Assembly: GCF_964204865.1 (NCBI RefSeq)
Contig: NC_135252.1
Span: 17,319,383-17,383,382, forward strand
Direction of reading: 5' to 3'
DNA: 64,000 nt
DNA from: Styela clava
Lineage: Eukaryota; Chordata; Ascidiacea; Stolidobranchia; Styelidae
In this document: positions 1 through 22,900 of the stretch, piece by piece
How the letters are laid out: every line of letters starts with the position of its first letter
Numbering within the stretch: position 1 is the first letter of the stretch
The notes under the pieces: generated by a model
What the model saw: only the letters and a program-made list of their open reading frames with translations
Told to the model about the DNA's origin: nothing
Databases searched by the model: none
Made by a program: the position numbers and the translations under genes

Positions 1-2517
1 CAGTGTCTGCTTATACAAGGCCTTATTCAGAGTGATAGGCATGAAATAAGCATCACATAAAAAATTAGTCTTACAAAAAATTAAATTTGGAATATTGTAA
101 ATGTAATCCACCTCTATTAAGTTGCCAAGTGCATCCAACTTCTTAGCATCTGGTTCCCCTTCTGCATCCATAATCTCCTTCCATTCAGAAGCTACCTCGC
201 CTGATAAATGTCTGATGAATAAACAAGTATATTAATAAACAGGACTGAAATTAATTGAAAAGTATTGTATACTTCAATTGGTAAATATTAAAAAAAATTG
301 ATTTCAATTAATTTCATGAATTTTGAGATTAGAGCCATTAAGGCTTTAAAATTTACAACTGCATCTCTGAATGATTTCTGTAGGTTTTATTTATTCTTCA
401 GTGAAATAATATTTTTTTTTATCGAGAACACACCTGACATATTCATGTCCCCAAGATCCAATTTCTTCCTGAGTACCAACGAGTCGATATTTTAAGCATT
501 CTCTTTCTTCTGACATTGTCATTCCTAGCACTGATACAATGTCAGCACAAAATTTCTGAAAAAGGGGTAAAAATACTTTCATTTCAAACAGAAATTTTCC
601 AATCAGACAATGAAGCCTGATTTGTGTACGATTGAGATGGTCCAGTTGTTGCTCCAAATTAAAAAGTTATAAACAGAGGCAGAGCTGTGAACATCTGTTT
701 TGGTGACAAAAACTTTGCGAATACAAATTTTCTTTATTTGTCGTAGTCAACTTAGTGCTTTCTCAATTCTCTCAAAAACTTTTTGACTTCTAATATCACC
801 GTCAAAAGTCCAGACTTAGACTCCGATGCCAAAAGAAAAAAAAAAAAAATCAATCAGCATTATAATATAAGAGCAATTTTTCTTCAATGTGATTTATCTC
901 AACAACTGCTATGATTCACTTAAAATATCCTTTCTGACATACTTTGTTTCTGCCATCTGGAATTTTTTCATAAATTTCTTTCAAAGTCCCATAATGTGGT
1001 CGAAGAAATTTTAATGGTTTTGGTACAGATGTTAATGATGCAGTAGATGAACGAATCTTCGTTCGTAAAATTTCAAGAGCTGAGTGGTATAAAGAAGAGT
1101 CATCTTCCTGTAAAAAAAAGTGAAACTAAAAGGATAGGTACATAATTTTCAACAGCAGAGGTAATCATTCTTAAATATAAACTTCGAAAAAGGCAATGTA
1201 GTCATTTGTTTACATAATTGTGGTCTAGTGGGGTTGAATCTGAGAACAATTACAAGTTAACCCTTTCCCACCCCCCTAAAAAAAAACTTCGGAAGCGTCC
1301 TAGATTTCTGGCACTTTGACAATTTTGGTTTTAATCCTTTTTAATGATTTTTTTAATGATTTAATCCTAAAGTGTCATACACAAACATAATTTCAAGTGA
1401 TAAATAAGTTTTTATTCATTTTCATAGAAGTATTTAAGAAATTTATTGGTTCTGTTATTTGGGTCATCCTAGAAAACAAAGCTTGCACTTCATCACATAA
1501 TATATTATACTGTATTACACAATTTCTATTCCTCAAACTATAATTACCGTAAATCATGGGAAATACCTTGTAACTTGTGTTGAATATTGGATATGATTAG
1601 AAAATCATTAGTCAAAAGTGAAATCTTATTATAACCATAATAGGTCCACATATCGTATATGCTCGCGAATAGGCCGAATTTAAAACTCAAAAAAAAAAGT
1701 TGCCAAACTAAGGGACCGTTCTCGCATAACTCAGATTGCACCAAAAAATCGACTCATTCGCGCATCAGAATTTTATCACGCAACGAGATGATATTATGCT
1801 GACTTGCCGGTAATTCCAAACGCTTCAAACCATACCAAGTTCTCACGATGAAAAAGTGTGCACGCACACACACACACGCTTGTGAAAGTGGATTGTCTTA
1901 TCATACAGCATTACACATACAGACAACACAATCAGTTAAAAAAGACTTCAAACCTTCAATCTTTCCACACATAGATTCAATTCATCCAGTAGTTGTTTGT
2001 CTTCATCAGTCTAGATTAAAAAAGTTATTATATTAATAAAAGTCAACCAACCGAAGGTGTAAATTTATATAAAGCAAAAATAATGAAATAAAAAAAGGAT
2101 GAAGTAGGCTAATTTATTTTTTAACCATTCTTGAGGTTTCGTTTCTCCGTGTTCAGGTGTGCAAAGGAGGGGATGTTTTAACTTCAATTTTCTCATTAGC
2201 TAAATATTTTTACATCCTTGATTTCTTATTTATATAATTTTTGAGAAACCTGATTTCACACCGCCGAGCCAAGGAGCCTCAAATTCTTCTAGATGCGCAT
2301 TGATCAATGTATAACCATATATTCTTTATCAAAAGCCTTGCCTCAAAGAGCAGGAAAATATTGAAAGCCAGTGACATTAAGATTACAACTGAAAAAGATA
2401 CCGGTAGGCTAGAATATGACTAACCAACTCAGGTTCTTTTTCCTCTTTCTTTTCTACTTTGTCTTTTTCATTGGTAGGTTTCTCCGCTGGTGTTTCTTTA
2501 GAGGTTACAGGAGCCAT
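1..2517 (-). CDS. PSMD2: 26S proteasome regulatory subunit Rpn1/PSMD2, N-terminal part (cut by window edge)
   Basis: Non-ATPase base subunit of the 19S particle; Rpn1 scaffolds ubiquitin receptors and shuttle factors. Minus-strand exons with consistent phases: 2517-2425 (ATG at 2517-2515, starts [13 protein letters not shown]), 2010-1954, 1107-943, 555-434 and 211 to about 112. Family-diagnostic stretches are [49 protein letters not shown] and GSWGHEYVR, followed by [10 protein letters not shown]. The Lys/Glu-rich first exon matches the charged N-terminus of the family. The donor at about 112 is less certain because the following residues diverge from the vertebrate protein. The rest of the roughly 900-aa protein lies left of position 1. 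The gene is head-to-head with MRPL12, about 1.6 kb apart. Identification is firm; the last exon boundary is not. Confidence 0.93.
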
Positions 2518-3599
2518 TCGTTTTTCAAACTTTATTTCAACTCAACTACAGTTATCTGAAGTAAACGCACAAACAATCGTGCACTAGTGTTAGCACCAGC
2601 AACTCCGAATATTACATGGAAAATAAACATGAGTCATCGTTCAAAACCATGACAAGCAAATTTGAAACAAATCATATGGTGGCGTAAAAAAAAGTTTTAA
2701 CATAAAATTGGGATCCCTAGAAAATTCTGACCATATAATCAAGGAATTTTGACTTAAAATTCTCATTCTAATTCTGGAATTAATTTTGAATTCCATGAGG
2801 ACATTTATAAACATTTTCACGCCTATTATTATACTGAATATGTACGGGGGTATAAATAAATTAATTTTTTGGAGTTCAATACGACACGTTCGCGATAGAG
2901 TTGAGATTCAATTTTGGCATTTTAAATTCTAAAAAAATGTTCTAAAATTCTAAAAAAATTTACGTATGACAAAATTGATCCAACCCAAATGTTACGTGTT
3001 TTTTCATCACCTGTATAATTTTTCAGTATTTTATGTGACGTCTATCTAACTGAAGCCACAAAAGTTGCCACGGGCGCCAGTGCCACCCATGCTGCATCGC
3101 GCCTTACTTTCGGTACGATTATTTCCAAAGTGACTGTCACTTCGGTTATTTCTAAGGTTTGGATAGGTTTCATAAACAGGTACGGTAGGCGCTCGTTTCT
3201 CAATCAGTTCTCGAAAGAAATAAAAACATGTGATAAATTTAATGAGGGATAGGGAAATCTGCTTTATGTAGAGATGCCTCTCGCAGTGTGGACGACTTTC
3301 TCATTCGAAAACTTGCGATATTCTGCTTTCCTGTTAATTGACTAGCTGGAGTTATGAAAAAAAAATTGTTGACAGTTTTAAGCAAAATGGAATTAGCATC
3401 ACAATTCTCAAGTATTTTGAAAATTCTATTGATTTTAATAGGGTACGCAAAGTTCTCTTCCTTCTCTTTTCGTTAATTACTAATCAGTAATAGCTTTCTG
3501 CTAGTTCACTATAGATTTGTTTTGTCAATCTCAAGGCAGTAAATGCAGAAGGAAATTTTCTATTATCTTGATCACTTTTTGCTTTTGGGTAATCTTGTC
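2518..3599. other. Intergenic region between divergent PSMD2 and MRPL12
   Basis: No coding signal seen on either strand. The PSMD2 promoter should lie just right of 2517. There is no TATA-like element that I would defend and no recognisable repeat until the MITE that begins at 3608. Confidence 0.5.
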
Positions 3600-3607
3600 A
3601 ATTGCTG

Positions 3608-4024
3608 GGGTCTCGTGCAGTTTCGTACCTAACCTACTTCTACTAGGCGTAGCATATCAATTTTTTCACCTGTCAATCCTAACCCCCACCTGACTACGCC
3701 ATCCAAAAATTACGTCACTACGACATCACAATCACATCATAGAGCTTGCCAAATATACATATGATCGCCCGAAGTGGCATTGGCGCCGACGATAAAGAGC
3801 TGACTGACGTCATCGATCTCTCTCCTATCGGCAAGAAAACGAGAGAAATAGCTTTTCTATTTCGGGTGCTCGTCTGCGCGTCTTGGATGGCAGTTCATAT
3901 AGTTTGAAGGGCTATATTACGTCACTGTGACGTAATTTTTGGATGGCGTAGTCAGGTGGGGGTTAGGATTGATATGTGAAAAAATTGTTATTCTACGCCC
4001 ACTAGAAGTATGTACACGAGACCC
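3608..4024. mobile_element. MITE with GGGTCTCG/CGAGACCC termini and 8-bp target duplication
   Basis: This 417-bp element begins GGGTCTCGTG and ends CACGAGACCC, with long inverted arms (CCCCCACCTGACTACGCCAT on the left, its complement on the right). It is flanked by the direct repeat AATTGCTG at 3600-3607 and 4025-4032. It has no coding capacity. It contains several CRE-like TGACGTCA half-sites, including the palindrome TTACGTCACTGTGACGTAA. A related copy lies at 17926-18375 with the central block in the opposite orientation. The 8-bp duplication suggests mobilisation by a hAT-type (or similar) transposase. It ends only about 130 bp before the MRPL12 start codon. Confidence 0.85.
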
Positions 4025-4118
4025 AATTGCTGCGGTCTTTAGTTTGATAGTTCTAACATAAAAAAAAATATTAGTAGTCTAATTACTGAATTAATAATAT
4101 TTTCGTAATAATAACCTA

Positions 4119-4128
4119 TCATTTCAGC
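4119..4128 (+). promoter_or_regulatory. Candidate 5'-UTR or trans-splice acceptor of MRPL12
   Basis: A TCATTTCAG acceptor-like sequence precedes the MRPL12 ATG by 27 nt, with no obvious donor upstream. It fits either a 5'-UTR intron or a spliced-leader acceptor. This is inference from sequence context only. Confidence 0.35.
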
Positions 4129-4155
4129 AAGCAATTGCCATAAATCGTGAACAAT

Positions 4156-4713
4156 ATGTTTGCAATTAGACAAACAAGAATACTTTTTAGAACTGATCGA
4201 TTGCTGAAATGCAATGGTATCGTGCGCAGAGGTAAAGATGCAATGTCTACAGCAGCAGCTCAAGGGATCGAGAAAATCCCACCACCACCGCTAGAAGGAA
4301 GTAAAGAATTTCCACCAAAAATTGTAAAAATAGTCGATGAAATCTCAAATCTTACACTCATAGAAGTATCGGAATTAAACGAACTCTTAAAAATCAAATT
4401 GAATATCAGTGATATTCCAATGATGGTTGGTGGAGGTATTGCTCCCGGTGCCAGTGCTGCTCAAGCGGAAGATGAAGCTCCAGCTTCGAAAGAACAAACT
4501 GAGTTCACAGTCAAACTTACTGCTTTCAAACCAGATTCAAAAGTTAAATTAATCAAAGCAATTAAACTTTTAATGCCAAACCTCAATCTTGTAAAAGCGA
4601 AAGGATTTGTGGAAAGTGTACCACAAATTGTACGACAAGAAATACCAAAAACAGAAGCTGAGGAATTATCAAAAACATTAACGGAGGCAGGTGGAACTGT
4701 TGTTATTGAATGA
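4156..4713 (+). CDS. MRPL12: Mitochondrial ribosomal protein bL12m
   Basis: Component of the L7/L12 stalk of the mitoribosome, which recruits translation GTPases. Single exon, 185 aa, close to the usual family length. It has an Arg/Lys-rich, acid-poor N-terminus (MFAIRQTRILFR) typical of a mitochondrial targeting peptide. The L12 N-terminal dimerisation segment follows (IVDEISNLTLIEVSELNELL), then an Ala-rich hinge (GGGIAPGASAAQ) and the C-terminal domain (EFTVKLTAF, VKLIKAIK, AKGFVESVPQ, ending AGGTVVIE). Chosen start: the first in-frame ATG at 4156; the open frame extends 9 nt upstream only through GTG. It is divergent from PSMD2, and a MITE lies immediately upstream. Confidence 0.95.
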   Translation: MFAIRQTRILFRTDRLLKCNGIVRRGKDAMSTAAAQGIEKIPPPPLEGSKEFPPKIVKIVDEISNLTLIEVSELNELLKIKLNISDIPMMVGGGIAPGASAAQAEDEAPASKEQTEFTVKLTAFKPDSKVKLIKAIKLLMPNLNLVKAKGFVESVPQIVRQEIPKTEAEELSKTLTEAGGTVVIE

Positions 4714-7278
4714 TCTATTTATGAATTTTTTTTAAAAAAGCTTTCAAATCATAAAAAGTGGTTATACTTTAGCAAAGGCTTCCAGGAAACTGTTCAGAGA
4801 ATTACTATATTTCAATTATTGATTTATGTATTTGACATCATTTTAAAGCAGGCAATTGGTCTTTATTACCTTTTTTGATCTTTATTAGAAACTGAACCAA
4901 ACGTGGCAAGGTCTGAAAATTGTCCATAGGCAGAGCTATACAGTCATGCTTTCATTGGAGGTTCAAACTGCTGGGTGAAACCGCGGGCCGAACCTTTAAC
5001 TAAGCATGCTTAACCGTATATTGAATGAGGTTTGCAAAATTTTGAAAATCCTAAATTCAGATTTTTTTTCAAACTGGATTTGAATATAATTTTTCCCTTG
5101 ACACCATAACCCTGGTGGTAACTTCGGTCAAACATGGACGATTTGATATCAACAACAAAACTTTAAACCTAGCATAGTGTTTCCCAACCAGAGTCCGCAA
5201 AGGCATTTGAATGAGTCCGCAACGAGCCAGAAATTCACTGCGGGCCGCAAACGTTTTTTTTTGCAAAAGTTAACTATCAGCCAAGTAACGATTTACGTTA
5301 AAATTCACATAAAACATAAAAAGCAAGTTTATCCACATAACATTAATCAAGTCAATTATTACTAGTTACTGAGTATGGCTGGGCATATATTCGAATATTC
5401 AACTATTAGAATAGCAATTCACTATTCGAAAATTTGGTAACAGGTGACGCGACAGGTCAAAACGATTGGATTTCACAACTCACTTGCGAATTTCTGACGA
5501 AAACCCGAGCACACGTATAGTGTTACTAGCGAGTTCAAACAACGAAAAATTATTTTTTTTAGTAGGTGTCAATGGTGGCAACCCAGATTTTCTGAATTAA
5601 AAAGCGGCAATACAAAAAAACTGAAAATAAAACGGAGAACACGATAACTTTTGTTTTATGATTGTACGCGACCGATTAAAAACGCTTCTTTAGACATCGC
5701 AAATCGCAGAATTTCGGGTGATACTTTAGTATATGTACCAGGGCATTTTCCCTTAGGCCTCCACATTGGTACGTACAGTACTGGAGAGCCGTAAGTGCTT
5801 TAGACATCGCAAATCGCAGAATTTCGGGTGATACTTTAGTATATGTACCAGGGCATTTTCCCTTAGGCCTCCACATTGGTACGTACAGTACTGGAGAGCC
5901 GTAAGTGTTGTACGAACAGCTCAGATTTGTTGAATTCACAAAAATACGAATAAAAACAAAATATAATCGGGCACATTATCACACATTTTTGTGTCCACGG
6001 ATTGTTATGGTATTTTCTGATTAGTATTGCTTTTATTTTGTCAACACAACCGCAGATTAAAATGATCACTATTAAATTAATATACCGGTACTTTAAATAT
6101 ATTTTTTAATAAGTACTAAATCAAGTTGTACTTTCTGGAAATTTATAGCAGATAGTAGGATTTTTCTAACGACGATAACAAATTTGCATGATCTCTAAGA
6201 ATATATATCAAAACTAAATATAATCGGGCAATATGTTAGCAGATTGCTGTGGCATTTTAAAGAAGTACAAGTGATGCTATCATCTTGTAGTAAGTAGACT
6301 CAACCTCTAGTTACCATGAATAGAAAAACATTTTAAATTCTCGTTGTCATGAATTGAATATAGTGCGACCATTATACACTAAAAAAATCGACTCTTTTTA
6401 CGGACGCGTAATTGCCGCGAAATTCCGATTTTCAAATTCGTTCGCTTCTTCACACAGAGTATGGTTGCAATAATTCCACCTCGATTCTAAGTTGCTACTT
6501 GCGAGAAAGGTAAGGTGTGTTTTTCAAGTGGGTTCCCTAAGGAGATCAATCTGGATAAGACATCTGCCGAACCACCAACACTAACGGAGATGTTATATCA
6601 TTTACCTTAAAAAATGTTCTACTCTTATTGCAAAACTTACTTGCGAGTCTGTGACCCAAAACCGTGAATCGAGTTGTCTTATATGTACTTCTGAGAACCT
6701 GTATTTGTATCACAATTAATTACAATAATACGATTTAAGTAATACGAGCGTATTAATTTAATTTAGACACCTTCCCACAAGGACACAGAGTTTTGTTACA
6801 AGATACAAATTTACATAACTCTACAATATTAAACAACAAATACTTAGGTAAAAGCATTCAGACACAGACTTCATTGCTACACATTTTGAGTCAGATTATA
6901 GAATCCACTTTTCATTACCTTGATTCTCTATTGGGAGAATTTTCAGTTGATTACAATATCTTTGTCAAGAATGATGCGATATTTGGGTCATGTCAAGTTT
7001 GTTCAAGGATTGGTTTAGTTTCTCCAAGTGGTCTTATTTACACTCAGTTGGGACCCATGGCACGTGGCACAATGATTGCAAGCTCATTATCCATGGAGCC
7101 CATTAAAAAAAATACCCAATACACCAAACATTTACAAACATAATAGGGAACTTTTGTTGACATAGCTTCTATAATTTCATTAGAAAGAATAAAATCTGAA
7201 ACTTTTATATTGAATAAATATTGCTCTTCGGAAGTTGGATTGATAACGGTACAATTATATTGAAACCACGTTAATTCA
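4714..7278. other. Intergenic region with decayed transposon fragments
   Basis: There is no credible gene. The stretch around 5175-5250 carries a decayed hAT-type terminus (GTGTTTCCCAACC followed by GCCGC-rich subterminal sequence). About 5375-5440 is an ATTCGAAT-rich hAT-like terminus. A 110-bp tandem duplication occupies 5688-5907. Open stretches such as 6793-7143 show no family resemblance; that one may be antisense to the ALDH4A1 3' UTR. Confidence 0.5.
5688..5907. repeat. Perfect-looking tandem duplication, 2 x 110 bp
   Basis: The unit starting CTTTAGACATCGCAAATCGC occurs at 5688-5797 and again at 5798-5907 with no difference that I can see. The duplication is therefore very recent, or it is an assembly artefact. 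No coding content. Confidence 0.9.
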
Positions 7279-18567
<11,289 letters not shown>

Positions 18568-18940
18568 CGCGAACTGCTACACTCAAATGCAGATTCGGTC
18601 AATCCGCAAGGAAATCCGCTGTGTTGACAGTCCGTAGGTTTGGCTTTTCGCAGCCAATCAAATAATAGAAACGCGGAACGCCCATTTATCGGATCTGCTT
18701 CAACTGGGCCTCCCCCTCCTTTATGGGCCACAGGAATATTTTTAGGTGGGTTAGGAATCTATTAATAATTTGATTGTAGTAGCAATGAATTATCCTGCTG
18801 TTTTTTGCTACAGAGTGGTAGTTTTTATTCAAAGTAAGTGTCTATTTTGTTTTGTTTAGAACTTTTGTTTTTCTCGTACTTTTTCCTTTTAAAAAAATTT
18901 GGTGCAACTTAAATGCGTAACGAGAGAAAAAAAAACTGGC
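18568..18940. promoter_or_regulatory. Presumed ALDH4A1 upstream region
   Basis: Sequence immediately upstream of the ALDH4A1 start, toward divergent MED24. It is locally richer in G+C than its surroundings. No defined promoter element is visible. The role is inferred from position only. Confidence 0.3.
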
Positions 18941-19838
18941 TCACTGGCTCGGACAGATTTTCTTGGACCAATGCCGGAGGTACTAATTATTTGACATGGA
19001 AACTTATAAAGATATTTTACAGCCACCAACAAAAAATTGAACCAATTGGCTTGGTTTAAAAATTACATACATTTGAATCATTTGTCGTGTATTCCAATTT
19101 TAGAAAAAATGTCAAAAATATTATTCCGCATGATGGTGCACAGGATTTTTGTTCCCATCTGTACTTTGGAGGATTATCACAAAATATTACGAGTTATGAA
19201 TGTTGGTCGTACCGTCCAGTGGTTTTAATTAAGATGGATTATAGCCTAGTGAGATAAAAAAGTTTTTTCAGTTGTATTAAAAATAAACAATTGCGAGTTA
19301 AAAAATATTTATAAAACATGTATTTTACTAGAACTAAATAATCAGTGTTTTTCACATTTATCATTAATTGAACGTAATGCAGTCATACTTCTTCTGTGTA
19401 CTGCAAGATATAAAATATGGTTAGAAAGTAATGCAGTTATTTTTGAAAATGTTAATCCAAGTGTAAATAGTGTCATAACAAGAATTAGAAAATCCCTTTT
19501 AGCAAGGAGAAATATAGAACAACTTAGACATAATCCTAGTTTTATAAAAGAACTAGACATAATTTGTAAGATTCTATGACTAATTGTATAAATTTTTATT
19601 TTTCTGCTATAAATTAAAAACATATAAATTAATGTATATTTACTGATAAACATGGGAAACTTTATCTGGAATCAACAATGGAATAATATGAATTGCTGGA
19701 TAATACTGGATGATGTTTACGAATATATTTGTTTATTATATGTAACTATGTTCTATGATTATTATTTTTTCATCATTTATTTATTTTTACAAAACTGTTA
19801 TGAATCCACAACGTGGACCTTTAAAAAAAAAAAAAAAA
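18941..19838 (+). pseudogene. Probable 5'-truncated LINE remnant ending in poly(A)
   Basis: An ATG-less frame from about 19251 to the stop at 19578-19580 encodes a segment with LSLIERNAVILLLCTARYKIW, an N..VFE-like step and RITRIRKSLLARRN-type basic residues. This resembles the C-terminal zinc-binding/RT-associated tail of non-LTR retrotransposon ORF2 proteins. An A-rich tract at about 19822-19838 could be the 3' tail. Upstream sequence (19037-19228) reads like further decayed frame. The family assignment is from memory of motif style and is weak. Confidence 0.35.
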
Positions 19839-19940
19839 AGAGATAAAGAAGTTAGTGTTTTACAAAACTCGAATAGAATAGAAGACTTCAGTTTATACAT
19901 ATGTACTTAATTATTTGATTTGTTTGCAGGTCAAAAAATT

Positions 19941-22900
19941 ATGCAGGTGTCAGTTCACACCGTTTTCAAAAATGTAGTTCTTAATGCTTGGAAAGAAAGA
20001 TGGAGTGAACAGAAATGGACTTCAACAATGAGAAAATTACTACAGCCAGGGAATGTTGTTGACATGTTTCATATGGCTGATGTTCTCTTCTCTCAAGCAT
20101 TCATCGGAAGCACACCTAATACAGTTCTTCTTAGTTATTTTAATTACGGACTCAAATCGGGGACTTTGTCTTATGCAGCTATATTGACTGCCATTTCTAA
20201 ACATGAGGATCTTCAAAACACTGCTAGCATGGATTATACTTTGAATATACTCATGAAATATATAGAAAAACTAAACAAGGGACAAATTCTAGAAGACAGC
20301 ATGGGCCTGTGCAAAGCTTTGCTTGTGATTTTGCAATGGCTTTTGAGAAATATTGAACAATATTTAAAAAGGGGTTCAGGAACTTCTGGAGTTGAAGCTG
20401 AGAATTTGCAAATTCAGAAAAACTGCTCAACTTTGCATTCCTTAACTACATTACCGAGAACTGCATCTCTTCTGACTATTGCAAGATTTGAGGAGAGCAG
20501 TGTTTGGAGCCATATTGAAACTGATCTCGCTGTAATTAAAAATGCTGCTGTTGGACATAACATGCAAAATGATGTTAATGTATCATGTAATAGTGTATCT
20601 CAACTTGCTCGCTGTAATACAAAAACATCTGCAGTATTCTGTTTGCCAAAAATACAAGGAAATGAATCTCATCATGGCATGTTGGTGAATATGTTTATCC
20701 TCCTAGAAGGTGAATGGAATAAAATGACTGATCCTGATACTTTAATTCAACAATTGCTGTTGCTCTCTCAACTTTGTGATCTCAATGTTTCAGAACTGTG
20801 TCTGGACTTGATACGAGCCTGTATGATGGGATTCTTAGGCAGCATTGATGGAGATAGGAAACACAAATGGTCATCTGTACTTTTTCTTTCACTTCCCCAA
20901 CATCTTAAAAGACTTAAATCTGCTATTGTGTCAGGAAATGGTTCAGATTTTAAAAAGCTGTCTTTAGAAACAGATTTTGAAGATGCGACGGCAAGTGCTT
21001 TTTCAGAATTATTGCAATATGACAGTCTTCTAGATGTGTTAGACCAAATTACTGGAAATTGTGATTGCCTAAGTTGGCTCATTGATCGTTGCCTATCTTT
21101 CGGCATATTAAAAGAAGATGCTGCAACAGAGCTGAAAACACGAAGACTCAGCATGGCCAAAGTTTCATCACAGCATCCAACACACGCAGTAGAACCGAGC
21201 AAATTGATAAAATACGAGGCAACTGCCCGTCAGTTACTTTCAGTCATAGACACTTCTGCTGATTATATTTCTAAACAAGAAAATTTGCTTGCTACATTGA
21301 GTCAAATGTCAAGTAACTTTAATATTATCTTGGCAAGTGGCTCAATCACACACAATGTACAAAAGTTTGCTAAAAAATTAATATTGTTTAATGATGTTGT
21401 GAAATCCAGCACTGCCGAAGGCGGTAAAAGTGCACAAATGAGATGTCTTCTTTTTGATTTTACGCATTTTCTAGTCTGCCAAATTGCTGAACAGTATGGA
21501 AAAAACGTTGTTTTAGGATCTATGGCAGACATGGATTCTAGTAAATACTTTCTATACAACTGGATATCTGTTTACTGGCCTGATGATAGAGGTCAAATAT
21601 TGAGAAATAGTAAAAGCGAACTTGATGTTGATGACTCTCGTATTAAAATGTATCTTGAATTGTTACAAAACAAAAGGGAACGAACTCAAGAACAATCGTG
21701 CAGTATAAAAAAATGGCATGAGATGTGCACCAATTTGCCAAGAGCATTCATCGAATTGGTAAAGGCATGGCAGTACAAAGTTGTGAGCAAAGCAGATGTG
21801 TTGGGTGCCTGTGATGTCATATGTAATATATTATCATTGTCTATCAGACTGACTTGTCTTGTTGAAGTAGCCAAATATGCTTCAACCGTTCCAAAACTAT
21901 TCTGGAAGGAATTGAAAGAAGTCGTTGAAAAACTTTCAACGCATGGATTTATATCGCCACCCGGTCAAGAAATACATGCAGCAAAACGTACAAACATGTT
22001 TAAAGGTATATTGGAAGTGTTGATGCCAAATTCAAACCTACCTGGTGCACAGGATAACGAGCCTGTGAAATTTCCAGCTGATGTTCTTTCCGATTTAATA
22101 ACAGAGTGCAGAGAGACAGGCTGGATAGGAAGAAATATGCTCTGTCGACTTGAAGCTGTTTTGAAGCGGTCCGGTGCCAAATGGTTTTGCCATCAACTTG
22201 TTTCACAGTTGTTGTCACAAACTCGCAAAGATATTGTTGAACGAACAGCTACTGTTGTGGGTGGAATATTTTTGTTAGATGTTGAGAGTTTTGTCATTTG
22301 CTTGTTAAGACACGAAATTCCGCACTATTTGACTGATGAAGCTGATCACATGATTCTCTCTGCTCCTGCAGGAAATGTTTTAGCACAGCTTGCTGTTAGC
22401 TGTCTTGCTATAGTTCTTCATAATATATCTTTACAACAAAAAGCTTGCCTTTCACAAAAAACAGCAAAAGAAAAGCTATCGCATCAACTTCTAATGTCTG
22501 GAAAAGAGTCATTGGCTTCTCATCAAGTACATTTCCAAGATGAAGTCGGACCCACTAAGTTGCGAAGACTTTTCAGTTCGACTGCAGAGCATGATTTGGC
22601 AGCAAGTGCGTTTTCATCTATACTTGGCCGCGAAAATTCTGCCACAGCTCAGTCTAAGCATTCTCATGTAAGAGAACCAGTATTGAGAGCACTTAGTTAC
22701 GCATTAGATATTATGAATATGTCGCTTGCTGAACGACAACCCGGTCCTCATATTGACTTTGCAGTTTACTTCGTATATCTGGCATCACTGTGTGGCGAAT
22801 TGGTTTCTCAAGCTGTTTTGCAGCTGATGCCATTAACCATGGTCACAGAACTGGCTGCTATGGCTAGTGATGGCACTTTCAAAATTTCCAAGTTTGATAA

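Noticed and set aside
1860-1882. CA/CG-rich microsatellite
   Set aside because: Too short and imperfect to be informative.
6793-7143. 116-aa plus-strand open frame before ALDH4A1
   Set aside because: No family resemblance; lies opposite the likely ALDH4A1 3' UTR.
20768-21202. 144-aa minus-strand open frame inside MED24
   Set aside because: It is antisense to a conserved coding region, with no recognisable protein features; a shadow frame.
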